A stretch of 8,134 bases of DNA from Candidatus Heimdallarchaeota archaeon (GTDB taxonomy: Archaea > Asgardarchaeota > Heimdallarchaeia > Heimdallarchaeales > Heimdallarchaeaceae): NCBI GenBank assembly GCA_023135215.1, contig JAGLTP010000206.1:1-8134 (forward strand), given 5' to 3'. Each line of letters begins with the position of its first letter. Positions within the stretch are counted from its first letter, which is position 1. The position numbers and the translations under genes are program-made. Shown piece after piece: positions 1 to 6,231 of the stretch. The notes beneath the pieces are model-generated. The model had not been told where the DNA came from, searched no databases, and saw nothing but the letters and a program-made list of their open reading frames with translations.

Positions 1-54
1 ATTTGTATAAAATTCATGTCATAAAACAATAACCTATGATAGAGGAAAATACAA

Positions 55-1071
55 CTATACTCTGATGTCAGAGTCTGTGTTACATTTTCTACACTTACCA
101 TCTTTCCCCAACTGTTTGATTTTCACATTATAGTAAACTCTCTCAACTAGTACAGCATTGCAATTCTGACAATAAGTAGTGTTTATCTCTGAATAAGGTA
201 GATTACCTGTAAAGACATACTTTAACCCAACTTCCTCAGCTATTTTTTTCGCATTGAGAACAGTTTCAACTGGTGTAGGAGGTACATGCTGCATTTTATA
301 ATGAGGATAAAATCTGCTGAAATGTATTGGAACCTTATCACTCATTTCTTCAATAACCCATCTTGAGAATTGTCTAATCTCATCATCGTCATCATTATGA
401 TCAGGGATTAATAACATAGTAAGTTCAACATGAACACCATTATCATAAAAAACTGAAGCATTCTTCTTTATTTGTTCTAAACCTGGAAAGTGTGCAATAT
501 CCCTGTAAAATTCTTCTCTAAATGATTTAATATCAATGTTTGCTGCATCTATAATTGATAGAAGTTCTTCTAAGGGTTTACTATTGATTAGACCATTTGT
601 TACTAGTATGTTTCCAAAACCGTTCTGGTGAGCTAATGTTCCTGTCTCTCTTATCCATTCGAAATTAATCAAAGGTTCATTGTATGTATAGGCTATCGTA
701 TCACAATTGTGTTTGCGAACCAACTCCATTGCATGATCTGAAGTTATGTTTATCAGATTCTTACTCTCTGCAGATATTTGGCTGATAGACCAGTTTTGAC
801 ACATATCACAATGTAAATTGCATCCAGCTGCTCCAAAACTCATAGTACGAGAACCTGGTTTGTAATGATAGATGGGTTTCTTTTCAATAGGATCATCATG
901 TACAGAAGTGAATCTATTGAAACCTAGAGCATAAAGGGTTCCATCTAGATTCTTTCTTGACTGGCAATTACCAAGTTTGTCAGGTTGAATTATGCAGTTT
1001 CTAGGACACAAAAGACAGTGAACTTTCTTTTCCTCAAGTTTTTCATAGTAATCTGCTTCAAACAACGTCAC
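55..1071 (-). CDS. AmmeMemoRadiSam-system radical SAM enzyme (PflA-like, COG1180 type)
   Basis: This is a cytoplasmic radical SAM protein of the family often misnamed pyruvate formate-lyase activating enzyme; members co-occur with AMMECR1 and Memo proteins and their substrate is not established. With a GTG start at 1071 (338 aa), the 4Fe-4S/SAM motif C84-x3-C88-x2-C91 (CNLHCDMCQNW) follows the family-typical KPIYHYKPGS segment. An N-terminal cluster C19-x2-C22-x3-C26-x9-C36 (CLLCPRNC...GNC) precedes it, and a CxxC...CxxC zinc-ribbon-like tail (C301, C304, C327, C330) ends the protein. The frame stays open to a TTG at 1116, but a TATA-like box at 1129-1138 would put the transcript start near 1105, downstream of that codon. 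GTG 1071 has a GTGAT element 4 nt upstream, and the family usually begins a few residues before EADYYEKL. GTG 1080 and TTG 1065 are alternatives. No AMMECR1 or Memo gene lies in the window. The family call is strong and the start is moderate. Confidence 0.9.
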   Translation of the reverse strand: MTLFEADYYEKLEEKKVHCLLCPRNCIIQPDKLGNCQSRKNLDGTLYALGFNRFTSVHDDPIEKKPIYHYKPGSRTMSFGAAGCNLHCDMCQNWSISQISAESKNLINITSDHAMELVRKHNCDTIAYTYNEPLINFEWIRETGTLAHQNGFGNILVTNGLINSKPLEELLSIIDAANIDIKSFREEFYRDIAHFPGLEQIKKNASVFYDNGVHVELTMLLIPDHNDDDDEIRQFSRWVIEEMSDKVPIHFSRFYPHYKMQHVPPTPVETVLNAKKIAEEVGLKYVFTGNLPYSEINTTYCQNCNAVLVERVYYNVKIKQLGKDGKCRKCNTDSDIRV

Positions 1072-1125
1072 ATGAATCACAGATATAATTATCTTTTGGA
1101 TAATTAAACTAGTCAAGGTTTGAAG

Positions 1126-1150
1126 AACTATAAATTTATCTATAATTTAC
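1126..1150. promoter_or_regulatory. Divergent TATA-like promoter region, radical SAM gene / ArsR-like gene
   Basis: A perfect 10-bp palindrome, ATAAATTTAT, lies at 1130-1139 and can read as a TATA box in either direction. A second box, CTATAATTTA, at 1140-1149 suits the plus strand. On the minus strand the expected transcript start is near 1105, leaving a short leader before GTG 1071. On the plus strand the start would fall near 1160-1168, giving roughly a 90-nt leader before ATG 1260, unless translation begins at TTG 1167. The boxes are seen directly; their function is inferred from spacing. Confidence 0.5.
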
Positions 1151-1259
1151 TAAGCAATCGAAAATATTGTATACAAACACCTTAAGTTACCCATATTTGG
1201 GGGACAATTACCAAAAACTAAAAAAGCAAACAAATCAAGCTTTTAATGGTATCTGGATT

Positions 1260-1946
1260 ATGAATTCTGAAATTAAACATGAAAAAACTGATAAAAAAGA
1301 TTTGAATATTATAAAATTAAAGAAAGGTGAAACTGTCAATATCAGTAAAGCTTTAGGTTCGAGTAAGCGTTTATCAATTTTAGAGTTCTTATCCAAAGAA
1401 GAACTCAATCTTTCTGAAATTGCTGAAAAGATTGAGAGTACTCCTCAAGCAGTATATCATCATCTCCAAATTCTAGAGAAATCTAAATTAATTCAGGTCG
1501 TAAGAGAAGAGCAGATTAAGAACATGACAAAGACGATAAAGTTTTACAGAGCAACATATGAACCAGATGCAATAAACCTAATTCTTTGGGCTCCACTAGA
1601 CATTATAGAACCTACTGAACTAGAAGCTAGAGTTCCCCTTCAAGAACGACCCGTCGAGAGAATCGTAAAGAAGATGGCTGATAAGGTTTTCAAAGATATT
1701 ACTGATGCGAAGATAGAAGTTCTCACTGGTGTTGTGAAGGGTCTTGTAGATTTGTCACATGAGTCAATGAATTCATTACGGAAAGAATATGGACTTGAGA
1801 CAGATGAAAAGCTTTGGAACTTAATTTTATTGTTCTCAAGTTTATCGATGATGAATGCTGTGAAAAAATTCTCAGAAACTGATGAATATAGAAAGAAAAT
1901 GGAAGATCTAATTTCATTACTTTATGAAGAGCATCAAGAACTCTAA
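1260..1946 (+). CDS. ArsR-like winged-helix transcriptional regulator
   Basis: This is a predicted cytoplasmic DNA-binding regulator of 228 aa. A winged helix-turn-helix spans about residues 26-100: a first helix (SSKRLSILEFL), a turn with LNLSEIAEKIE, a recognition helix (TPQAVYHHLQILEKSKLI, 61-78), and a wing running through VREEQIKNMTKTIKFYRA. This matches the ArsR/HTH_20 pattern common in archaea. The remaining 125 residues are mostly helical and charged, probably for dimerisation or effector sensing; no metal-binding cysteine set is visible, so metal sensing is unlikely. The frame can be extended to TTG 1167 (259 aa), but that extension has no family resemblance, and ATG 1260 already leaves about 25 residues before the fold. 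It ends one base before the convergent polymerase stop. Its target is unknown; the divergent radical SAM gene is the nearest candidate. The family is secure and the start is moderate. Confidence 0.85.
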   Translation: MNSEIKHEKTDKKDLNIIKLKKGETVNISKALGSSKRLSILEFLSKEELNLSEIAEKIESTPQAVYHHLQILEKSKLIQVVREEQIKNMTKTIKFYRATYEPDAINLILWAPLDIIEPTELEARVPLQERPVERIVKKMADKVFKDITDAKIEVLTGVVKGLVDLSHESMNSLRKEYGLETDEKLWNLILLFSSLSMMNAVKKFSETDEYRKKMEDLISLLYEEHQEL

Positions 1947-1947
1947 T

Positions 1948-4560
1948 CTAATCTTCTGATTTTTTTGAATCTAAGATACTGAAATCTAGTGTTTTTTGAC
2001 TAGAAGGATTGATGTCCTGCAATTCAACTCTCACACCAATTCTTTTCACATCTCTCAAAGCTTCCATAATGTAATGTTCTCTATCGATTTTAGAAGGATC
2101 TGTTAATGTGGGATGTTTTGCTCTTTTGTAGAGTGGTGAATTGCCTTCCAAAATAACAAATGGAAATCTTTCGTAATCTTTCCAGATTTCATCTACATCA
2201 AGTTCATTGTTAAAAGCGAAGTCTTCTAGAGCTCCTATGGCAGGAGTTTTACTCTTATAATCCTTGGGACTCCTTCTAATAGGACCTAAAATCATGGTTT
2301 TTTCAATAATTTTCTCTGGTTCCAAATCCTTGAATTCCAAGCACAATTCAATAACTTTTTGTCTTGCTTTCTGAATATCTCCATCTTCTAGTACAAGTTT
2401 GAGAGCAGCTGTTTGAACTTCTACAGCAAAAGGTGAAGTATCACTTCTGATTGCTTCAAAACCAACAATTATGAGTTCACCAGTTACAGCACTTACATAG
2501 CTGTATCTCTTCTTAGTTTCAGGAGCAAATACTATCCTTAGAGCTAAGTCAACAAACTGTAGATCCATTTGCTTGGGGAGCTTTGAAGCGAAATACTCAA
2601 GGAGATTATTAGCTTCAGGGACATCATCCAATGAAAATGCTTTCCCTTTGCTTGTTTTCTCAGCAACTTTGAAAACAGAGGCTTTGTCAGAAAGTTTAAC
2701 AAAAATACTATCAGTATCTCCATAAACTACTTGACATCTATTTTCAGTAAGATCTTGTGTCCATTGATCTACTCTTTTGATGTATTCTTTTGAAATGCTA
2801 GTAATTGCATTTGAAATCTCAGTATCATAAAAACGACTACCAACATAATTATGACTACCATACATGGAATTTGCTACAATTTTATACGCGTTGGATTGAA
2901 TTTTAAGTTTCTTAAGCTCCTTCTCTAATTTCTTATCTCGCTTTGATTTGGAAAAAGAACGAAGATAGGTCTCTAGTTCGTAAATTTCCTTCTTGACATT
3001 TTTTCTCTCTTCAAGAATCTGATTTTGCATAATCCGTAATCCCGTATCAGGTTTTGTTCGGAATTTGTTCATTGGAGCAGCAACAGATCCATCAAAGCTT
3101 TCTCCACCTATATTGTGACTGACCATAATTGATGGAAACATCGAAGTGAAATCCGCTATTAGTACAGCTTCATGCAACGTTCCTTTTGGAACGAGTACGA
3201 ATCCTCCCACAGCTAGAGATCTTGTACTCTTTCTAACTGATAACTCATCTCTTGTAGGTTCAGCTGGTATTATAGTGTCTTTATGATGCAGAATTCTGAA
3301 GAGTTGAAATTCTCCAAGATGTCTAGGTGTTGAGTAAATACCTTCAGATGGTCTTATTCCAACTAATTTCATAACTTCCAAATATTCCTGCATCCCCATT
3401 GCATAGAAAAGAGAATGAATGATGAAAGAATCATGATTACAAATATCTTCTAATAATTGTTTTTCTGTTTTCTTCTTGTTATTTAACATTTGAAACCAGA
3501 GGTCATTAATCTGTGAATAATCTCCTTTTCTTTCCGTATTCAAAAATTGACGAGCAAGGTCTTCTAAACCTTTCTTTCCTGTCTTTGTTCTAAGCCATCT
3601 TGTACTTTTTACTAAATCGTATGAGATGTATCCTGGAATTCTATAACCAAGATATCCCATAGAAGGTTTAATTTTAGCATTTTCTAGAGGGCAGATAATG
3701 TTAGGATCGATTCCTAAAGACTCCATTCTTGTGAAAAAGTAAGGTAAAGTAACTTGATTACCATTAAACGTGACAAATATTTCTGGTGATACATTATGAA
3801 TTGTTGCAATGACATTTTCTATCATTGTTTTCTCGCTTTCGTTCGTGTCATCTTCTAGAAGAAATGTTTTATTTTGAGTTTTGCCTTCTTCTTTTCCCCA
3901 ACTCAAACATATAGCAATGATTCGTTGACTTCTTTCAGCCATAACACTAGAGAAATTTCTAATTTTCTTGCCATCCTCTGATATTGAATTAATGGCTATA
4001 TTGAAACTCATAACAGTATATTGAAAATCTAGGTTGTCTATTTGTTCGATATCTTCATAGCTTACTTCAAAAACACGTGCGAATTGGTTTTCTGGTAATT
4101 CCTCGTAATTTTTAATCTTTATCCAATTGAGACCCTTGAAATTCGTATCAATTAAGAATCTTGAAATATATGATAAATCATTTTCATAGCTCTTAATTCC
4201 TTTTTCTTTCAAAAGTTTACTATATTTCATAATTCTCCAAGGGTTACGACCTAGAATTTTGTAGAGAAAAATTGGTTTGTTCTGATAATATCTATATTTA
4301 GTGATGGGAAAGTGATCTTGAATCCAATCCCCGAACTCTTTCTCTGTATATAAGAGACTCTGAATGGATTTTGTTGTTTCAGAAACATCATCAATGTAAA
4401 AATATGGGTAAAAACCAGTTACATGAATAACTATTGCTTCATTATCCTCTGTTTTTCCCCTGATACGAATAATAGGTTCCTCAGTATCTATTCCCTTCTC
4501 TTGAATAAAGAAATCTAAATCTACTATCAGACATCTTATTGGAGGGGGGTCTACTGCCAT
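1948..4560 (-). CDS. Family B DNA polymerase with degraded proofreading exonuclease site
   Basis: This is a DNA-dependent DNA polymerase of archaeal/eukaryotic family B (870 aa). The synthesis site is complete: motif A DFTSMFPSI (D470), motif B with K560, N564 and Y567-G568 (KIVANSMYG), motif C YGDTDS (D615, D617) and KKRY at 683-686. The N-terminal domain is family-like (GFYPYFYIDD, 49-58). The exonuclease fold is present but its catalytic residues are not: Exo I reads FNIA (N187, A189) for FDIE, Exo II has T271 for Asp (FNGNQVTLPYF), and Exo III has H382 and Y386 for Tyr and Asp (HSLFYA). The YxGG switch motif reads AVGG (450-453). Residues 518-563 form a longer, lysine-rich fingers segment than in Pfu polymerase. 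QKTLDFSIL (855-863) resembles a PCNA-binding box. ATG 4560 has GTGAT 6 nt upstream. The gene ends one base from the convergent regulator. Polymerase activity is expected and proofreading is not; a translesion or repair role is inference. Confidence 0.95.
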   Translation of the reverse strand: MAVDPPPIRCLIVDLDFFIQEKGIDTEEPIIRIRGKTEDNEAIVIHVTGFYPYFYIDDVSETTKSIQSLLYTEKEFGDWIQDHFPITKYRYYQNKPIFLYKILGRNPWRIMKYSKLLKEKGIKSYENDLSYISRFLIDTNFKGLNWIKIKNYEELPENQFARVFEVSYEDIEQIDNLDFQYTVMSFNIAINSISEDGKKIRNFSSVMAERSQRIIAICLSWGKEEGKTQNKTFLLEDDTNESEKTMIENVIATIHNVSPEIFVTFNGNQVTLPYFFTRMESLGIDPNIICPLENAKIKPSMGYLGYRIPGYISYDLVKSTRWLRTKTGKKGLEDLARQFLNTERKGDYSQINDLWFQMLNNKKKTEKQLLEDICNHDSFIIHSLFYAMGMQEYLEVMKLVGIRPSEGIYSTPRHLGEFQLFRILHHKDTIIPAEPTRDELSVRKSTRSLAVGGFVLVPKGTLHEAVLIADFTSMFPSIMVSHNIGGESFDGSVAAPMNKFRTKPDTGLRIMQNQILEERKNVKKEIYELETYLRSFSKSKRDKKLEKELKKLKIQSNAYKIVANSMYGSHNYVGSRFYDTEISNAITSISKEYIKRVDQWTQDLTENRCQVVYGDTDSIFVKLSDKASVFKVAEKTSKGKAFSLDDVPEANNLLEYFASKLPKQMDLQFVDLALRIVFAPETKKRYSYVSAVTGELIIVGFEAIRSDTSPFAVEVQTAALKLVLEDGDIQKARQKVIELCLEFKDLEPEKIIEKTMILGPIRRSPKDYKSKTPAIGALEDFAFNNELDVDEIWKDYERFPFVILEGNSPLYKRAKHPTLTDPSKIDREHYIMEALRDVKRIGVRVELQDINPSSQKTLDFSILDSKKSED
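1960..1997 (+). terminator. T-tract candidate terminator for the ArsR-like gene
   Basis: A run of seven T at 1960-1966 lies 14 bases past the regulator's stop, and a run of six follows at 1992-1997. Oligo-T tracts without a hairpin end transcription in many archaea. Both tracts lie inside the 3' end of the convergent polymerase gene, where they read as lysine codons on the minus strand, so they may be there for coding reasons alone. Confidence 0.4.
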
Positions 4561-4607
4561 CCATAAATCACTTTAGTTCATGAATTCTATAATCAAATAA
4601 TATCTTC

Positions 4608-4628
4608 TGAAATATTTAAACCCTTTTT
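4608..4628 (-). promoter_or_regulatory. TATA-like promoter of the family B polymerase gene
   Basis: On the minus strand the sequence reads AAAAAGGGTTTAAATATTTC: a TTTAAATA box with a purine-rich element just upstream, where an archaeal BRE sits. This predicts a transcript start near 4590 and a leader of about 30 nt before ATG 4560, long enough to include the GTGAT element at 4567-4571. The AAGGGTT part recurs in the divergent promoter at 4681-4687. Confidence 0.5.
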
Positions 4629-4680
4629 ATTTAAATTATATATAAATGAGTAAAGATTTTGATATAAAAAGCATCAAGTG

Positions 4681-4697
4681 AAGGGTTAAATTTTTAA
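4681..4697 (+). promoter_or_regulatory. TATA-like promoter of the 124-aa gene
   Basis: AAGGGTTAAATTTTTAA lies 33-49 bases before ATG 4730. An A/T-rich TATA-like core preceded by AAGGG predicts a transcript start near 4718 and a very short leader. An alternative TATA-like box, GATATAAAAA, lies at 4661-4670. The element resembles the divergent polymerase promoter in inverted orientation. Confidence 0.4.
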
Positions 4698-4729
4698 TAG
4701 ATAAAATTCTTTTAAATAATGTTGCCTAT

Positions 4730-5104
4730 ATGTCGTCTAAAAGATTACCAGCGGATGTCTATAAAAATCTTAAAAAATTAGAGCTTTCCGCAAACACAAA
4801 AAGTGGAACAATAGAGGAAACTATCACTTTAGAGAAACTACCAGATGATGATGATCCAAGACCTCATTATTGGTTTATCGTAATGCTCTCATTTGGGCAA
4901 AGAAGCGGCTATGTTTATGATAGATCAGGATTACATATTCCAGAGCCTGAAGCATATGTCTATAGTGTAGAGCTATGGAAATTTAGAGGCTCACAGATCA
5001 AAAGTGTTGAAACAAAAGCAAACAAAGTAAACTTTGATACATCTGTAAAAACATTCCAAACTATCCAAAAACAGATTACAGATGAAAATTTTAGAATTCT
5101 GTAG
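4730..5104 (+). CDS. Conserved-looking hypothetical protein, function unknown
   Basis: I do not recognise this 124-residue protein. It has no signal peptide, membrane segment, cysteine pair or nucleotide-binding motif. An N-terminal charged helix (residues 6-20) is followed by an acidic patch D39-D42 (PDDDDPRPHYWF), hydrophobic strand-like segments (48-55, VMLSF), a glycine/tyrosine-rich turn (SGYVYDRSG, 59-67), another strand-like segment (YVYSVELWKF) and a C-terminal amphipathic helix (about 104-120). This suggests a small soluble alpha/beta domain. It is likely a real gene: it starts with ATG, has a promoter-like element at normal distance, fills the space between its neighbours, and has no competing frame. 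It is divergent from the polymerase gene, and the shared promoter motif hints at co-expression. It ends 7 bp from the convergent membrane-protein stop. Confidence 0.75.
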   Translation: MSSKRLPADVYKNLKKLELSANTKSGTIEETITLEKLPDDDDPRPHYWFIVMLSFGQRSGYVYDRSGLHIPEPEAYVYSVELWKFRGSQIKSVETKANKVNFDTSVKTFQTIQKQITDENFRIL

Positions 5105-5111
5105 TTTATTT

Positions 5112-5675
5112 CTAAAGCATGAATAAAACCAAAGTAGAGATAGCAGAGGGAAGAAAGCTCAGCAAGATTAAGAGTATTTTATTTGGTTGAAACAGAGGTT
5201 TCTGTAAATTACTGATGCTGGGTTTTTCTTTTGTTAAAAATCGATGATTAATAAGGAACAAACCTGCTACAAAAACGACATGAATCGCTCCTAGAACCAA
5301 AAGTTTCCATAAATCAAAATTACCTGTTGTATATACTATTGCAAGTCCATAAATTGGTAAAAATCCCACATAGAAGAGAATTATTTGAAAAGTTATTTGT
5401 GCAACTATGTTCTTTGATTTCTCAACTATAGTATTGAATATCGCGAATTTTGGGGAGAGTGATATTGCTACTAAACCAGGTGCTACTGAAAGGATTATCA
5501 ATATAATTCCAAGAACACCAATACCTAACCCTACATTATTTTTGATGAAACTTTTATTCAATAGCGCATGACCTATTCCAAGGAATAAACCTGTAAAAAC
5601 ACCTCCTAGAGGATTGAAAGTCCTAGGTTTTTTAATAATAGGCTTAGTTGCTATATCTTTGTCAGTTAGAACCAA
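5112..5675 (-). CDS. Small multi-pass membrane protein, function unknown
   Basis: This 187-residue integral membrane protein has about four or five hydrophobic segments: roughly 25-38 (weak, glycine-rich), 47-73, 88-113, 118-143 and 168-187. A short polar N-terminus (about 20 residues) precedes PLGGVFTGLFLGIGHALLNK, which is faintly like the GxGHxxxG signature of small archaeal and bacterial TM2/DUF5683-like membrane proteins; I would not assign a family on that basis. The start is TTG 5675, supported by a strong GGTGAG site at 5681-5686 with a 5-nt spacer, placed directly after the TAA of the upstream Nudix gene. The 11-bp gap and the shared site make the two genes an operon. No transport, enzyme or receptor motif is visible. 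Confidence 0.75.
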   Translation of the reverse strand: MVLTDKDIATKPIIKKPRTFNPLGGVFTGLFLGIGHALLNKSFIKNNVGLGIGVLGIILIILSVAPGLVAISLSPKFAIFNTIVEKSKNIVAQITFQIILFYVGFLPIYGLAIVYTTGNFDLWKLLVLGAIHVVFVAGLFLINHRFLTKEKPSISNLQKPLFQPNKILLILLSFLPSAISTLVLFML

Positions 5676-5680
5676 GTATT

Positions 5681-5686
5681 CTCACC
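5681..5686 (-). promoter_or_regulatory. Shine-Dalgarno site that fixes a TTG start
   Basis: On the minus strand the junction reads TAAGGTGAGAATACTTG. The Nudix stop is followed at once by GGTGAG, complementary to the usual 16S 3' end, then a 5-nt spacer and TTG. The nearest downstream ATG is far inside the protein, so TTG is the likely initiator. Confidence 0.7.
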
Positions 5687-6124
5687 TTATGGTTTTTTTG
5701 CTAATTCATTTTCTCTTAAATATCTTTCAGCTGCTCTTATCACTTTCCGAGTATTCTCAAAAGTTAGCATTTCTAGAGCTTTTTCGTATGTCGCCCATTG
5801 AGATCCTATGTGTTCTTTTGAGATTTGTATGTCATCTGTTGATGAAATACCAATTAAATAAATAACAGTCTTCTTGATTCTATTTTGTCCTCGAGTGAAG
5901 TAGTAAGTAATTTTATGTTCAAACTCTTCTAATATTGAAATATCTTTGATGCCCGTTTCTTCAAATGCTTCTCTAAGCGCTGCTTCAATAACGGTTTCGT
6001 TCCCCTCAATACGTCCCTTCGTTAAACCCCATCTATTTGCCGTAACTCGACTTTTTCCGTAGTTGAGAAGGAGATACTTACCGGAGTTATAGATAACTAT
6101 ACCTGCCGATTGCTCAAGTTCCAT
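5687..6124 (-). CDS. Nudix hydrolase, bis(5'-nucleosyl)-tetraphosphatase-like (Ap4A hydrolase)
   Basis: This 145-residue cytosolic Nudix hydrolase is predicted to split Ap4A-type dinucleoside polyphosphates into NMP and NTP, as NUDT2-like enzymes do. The Nudix box is perfect at residues 37-59 (G37-x5-E43-x7-R51-E52-x2-E55-E56-x-G58). NUDT2-like flanking features are the opening SAGIVIYN, WGLTKGRIEGNE just before the box, FEHKITYYF and KTVIYLIG after it (lysine-lined strands), and HIGSQWATYEKALEML near the end. Length is normal for the family. ATG 6124 lies about 22 nt from a TATA-like TTTTAATA on the minus strand, so the message is probably leaderless or nearly so. It is first in an operon with the membrane protein. 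Substrate choice within Nudix enzymes is hard to fix from sequence; another nucleotide substrate is possible. Confidence 0.88.
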   Translation of the reverse strand: MELEQSAGIVIYNSGKYLLLNYGKSRVTANRWGLTKGRIEGNETVIEAALREAFEETGIKDISILEEFEHKITYYFTRGQNRIKKTVIYLIGISSTDDIQISKEHIGSQWATYEKALEMLTFENTRKVIRAAERYLRENELAKKP

Positions 6125-6140
6125 AGAATCATCATTTTTT

Positions 6141-6207
6141 TATTAAAATAATTCAGACTATTAATAAGATTATTGTAAAGTCACTTGAGTTCATAGATAT
6201 TTTTATC
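6141..6207. promoter_or_regulatory. Divergent promoters, Nudix operon / longin-like gene
   Basis: The 107-bp gap carries a TATA-like box for each direction. For the minus strand, TATTTTAATA (6141-6150) lies about 22 nt from ATG 6124. For the plus strand, ATATTTTTATC (6197-6207) lies about 29 nt from ATG 6232. Both distances place the transcript start at or very near the start codon, so both messages are probably leaderless. No Shine-Dalgarno-like site is seen before either ATG. Confidence 0.45.
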
Positions 6208-6231
6208 AACAGTATAAAGATATTATAGAAA

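Noticed and set aside
1..54. Search for a gene or RNA at the left edge
   Set aside because: Only A/T-rich sequence downstream of the radical SAM stop; a short T-rich stretch on the minus strand could aid termination but is too weak to call.
1167..1259. In-frame TTG extension of the ArsR-like regulator
   Set aside because: TTG start without a ribosome site, and residues unlike any family N-terminus; kept only as an alternative to ATG 1260, since a leaderless start there cannot be excluded.
1723..1917. 64-residue frame on the minus strand inside the ArsR-like gene
   Set aside because: It lies wholly opposite the regulator's C-terminal helices, has no start signal and no recognisable content.
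1948..4560. Polymerase as archaeal PolB2 (inactive) or as a pseudogene
   Set aside because: The catalytic aspartates of motifs A and C are intact and the frame is unbroken over 870 codons, so selection for synthesis is evident; only the exonuclease site is degraded.
4646..4681. 11-codon ATG-to-TGA frame (MSKDFDIKSIK) before the 124-aa gene
   Set aside because: It would end before the better promoter element at 4681-4697, so it may not be on the transcript; such short frames are expected by chance.
5614..5865. 83-residue hydrophobic plus-strand frame
   Set aside because: It runs antisense across the junction of the Nudix and membrane-protein genes; its hydrophobicity comes from the opposite-strand codon pattern.
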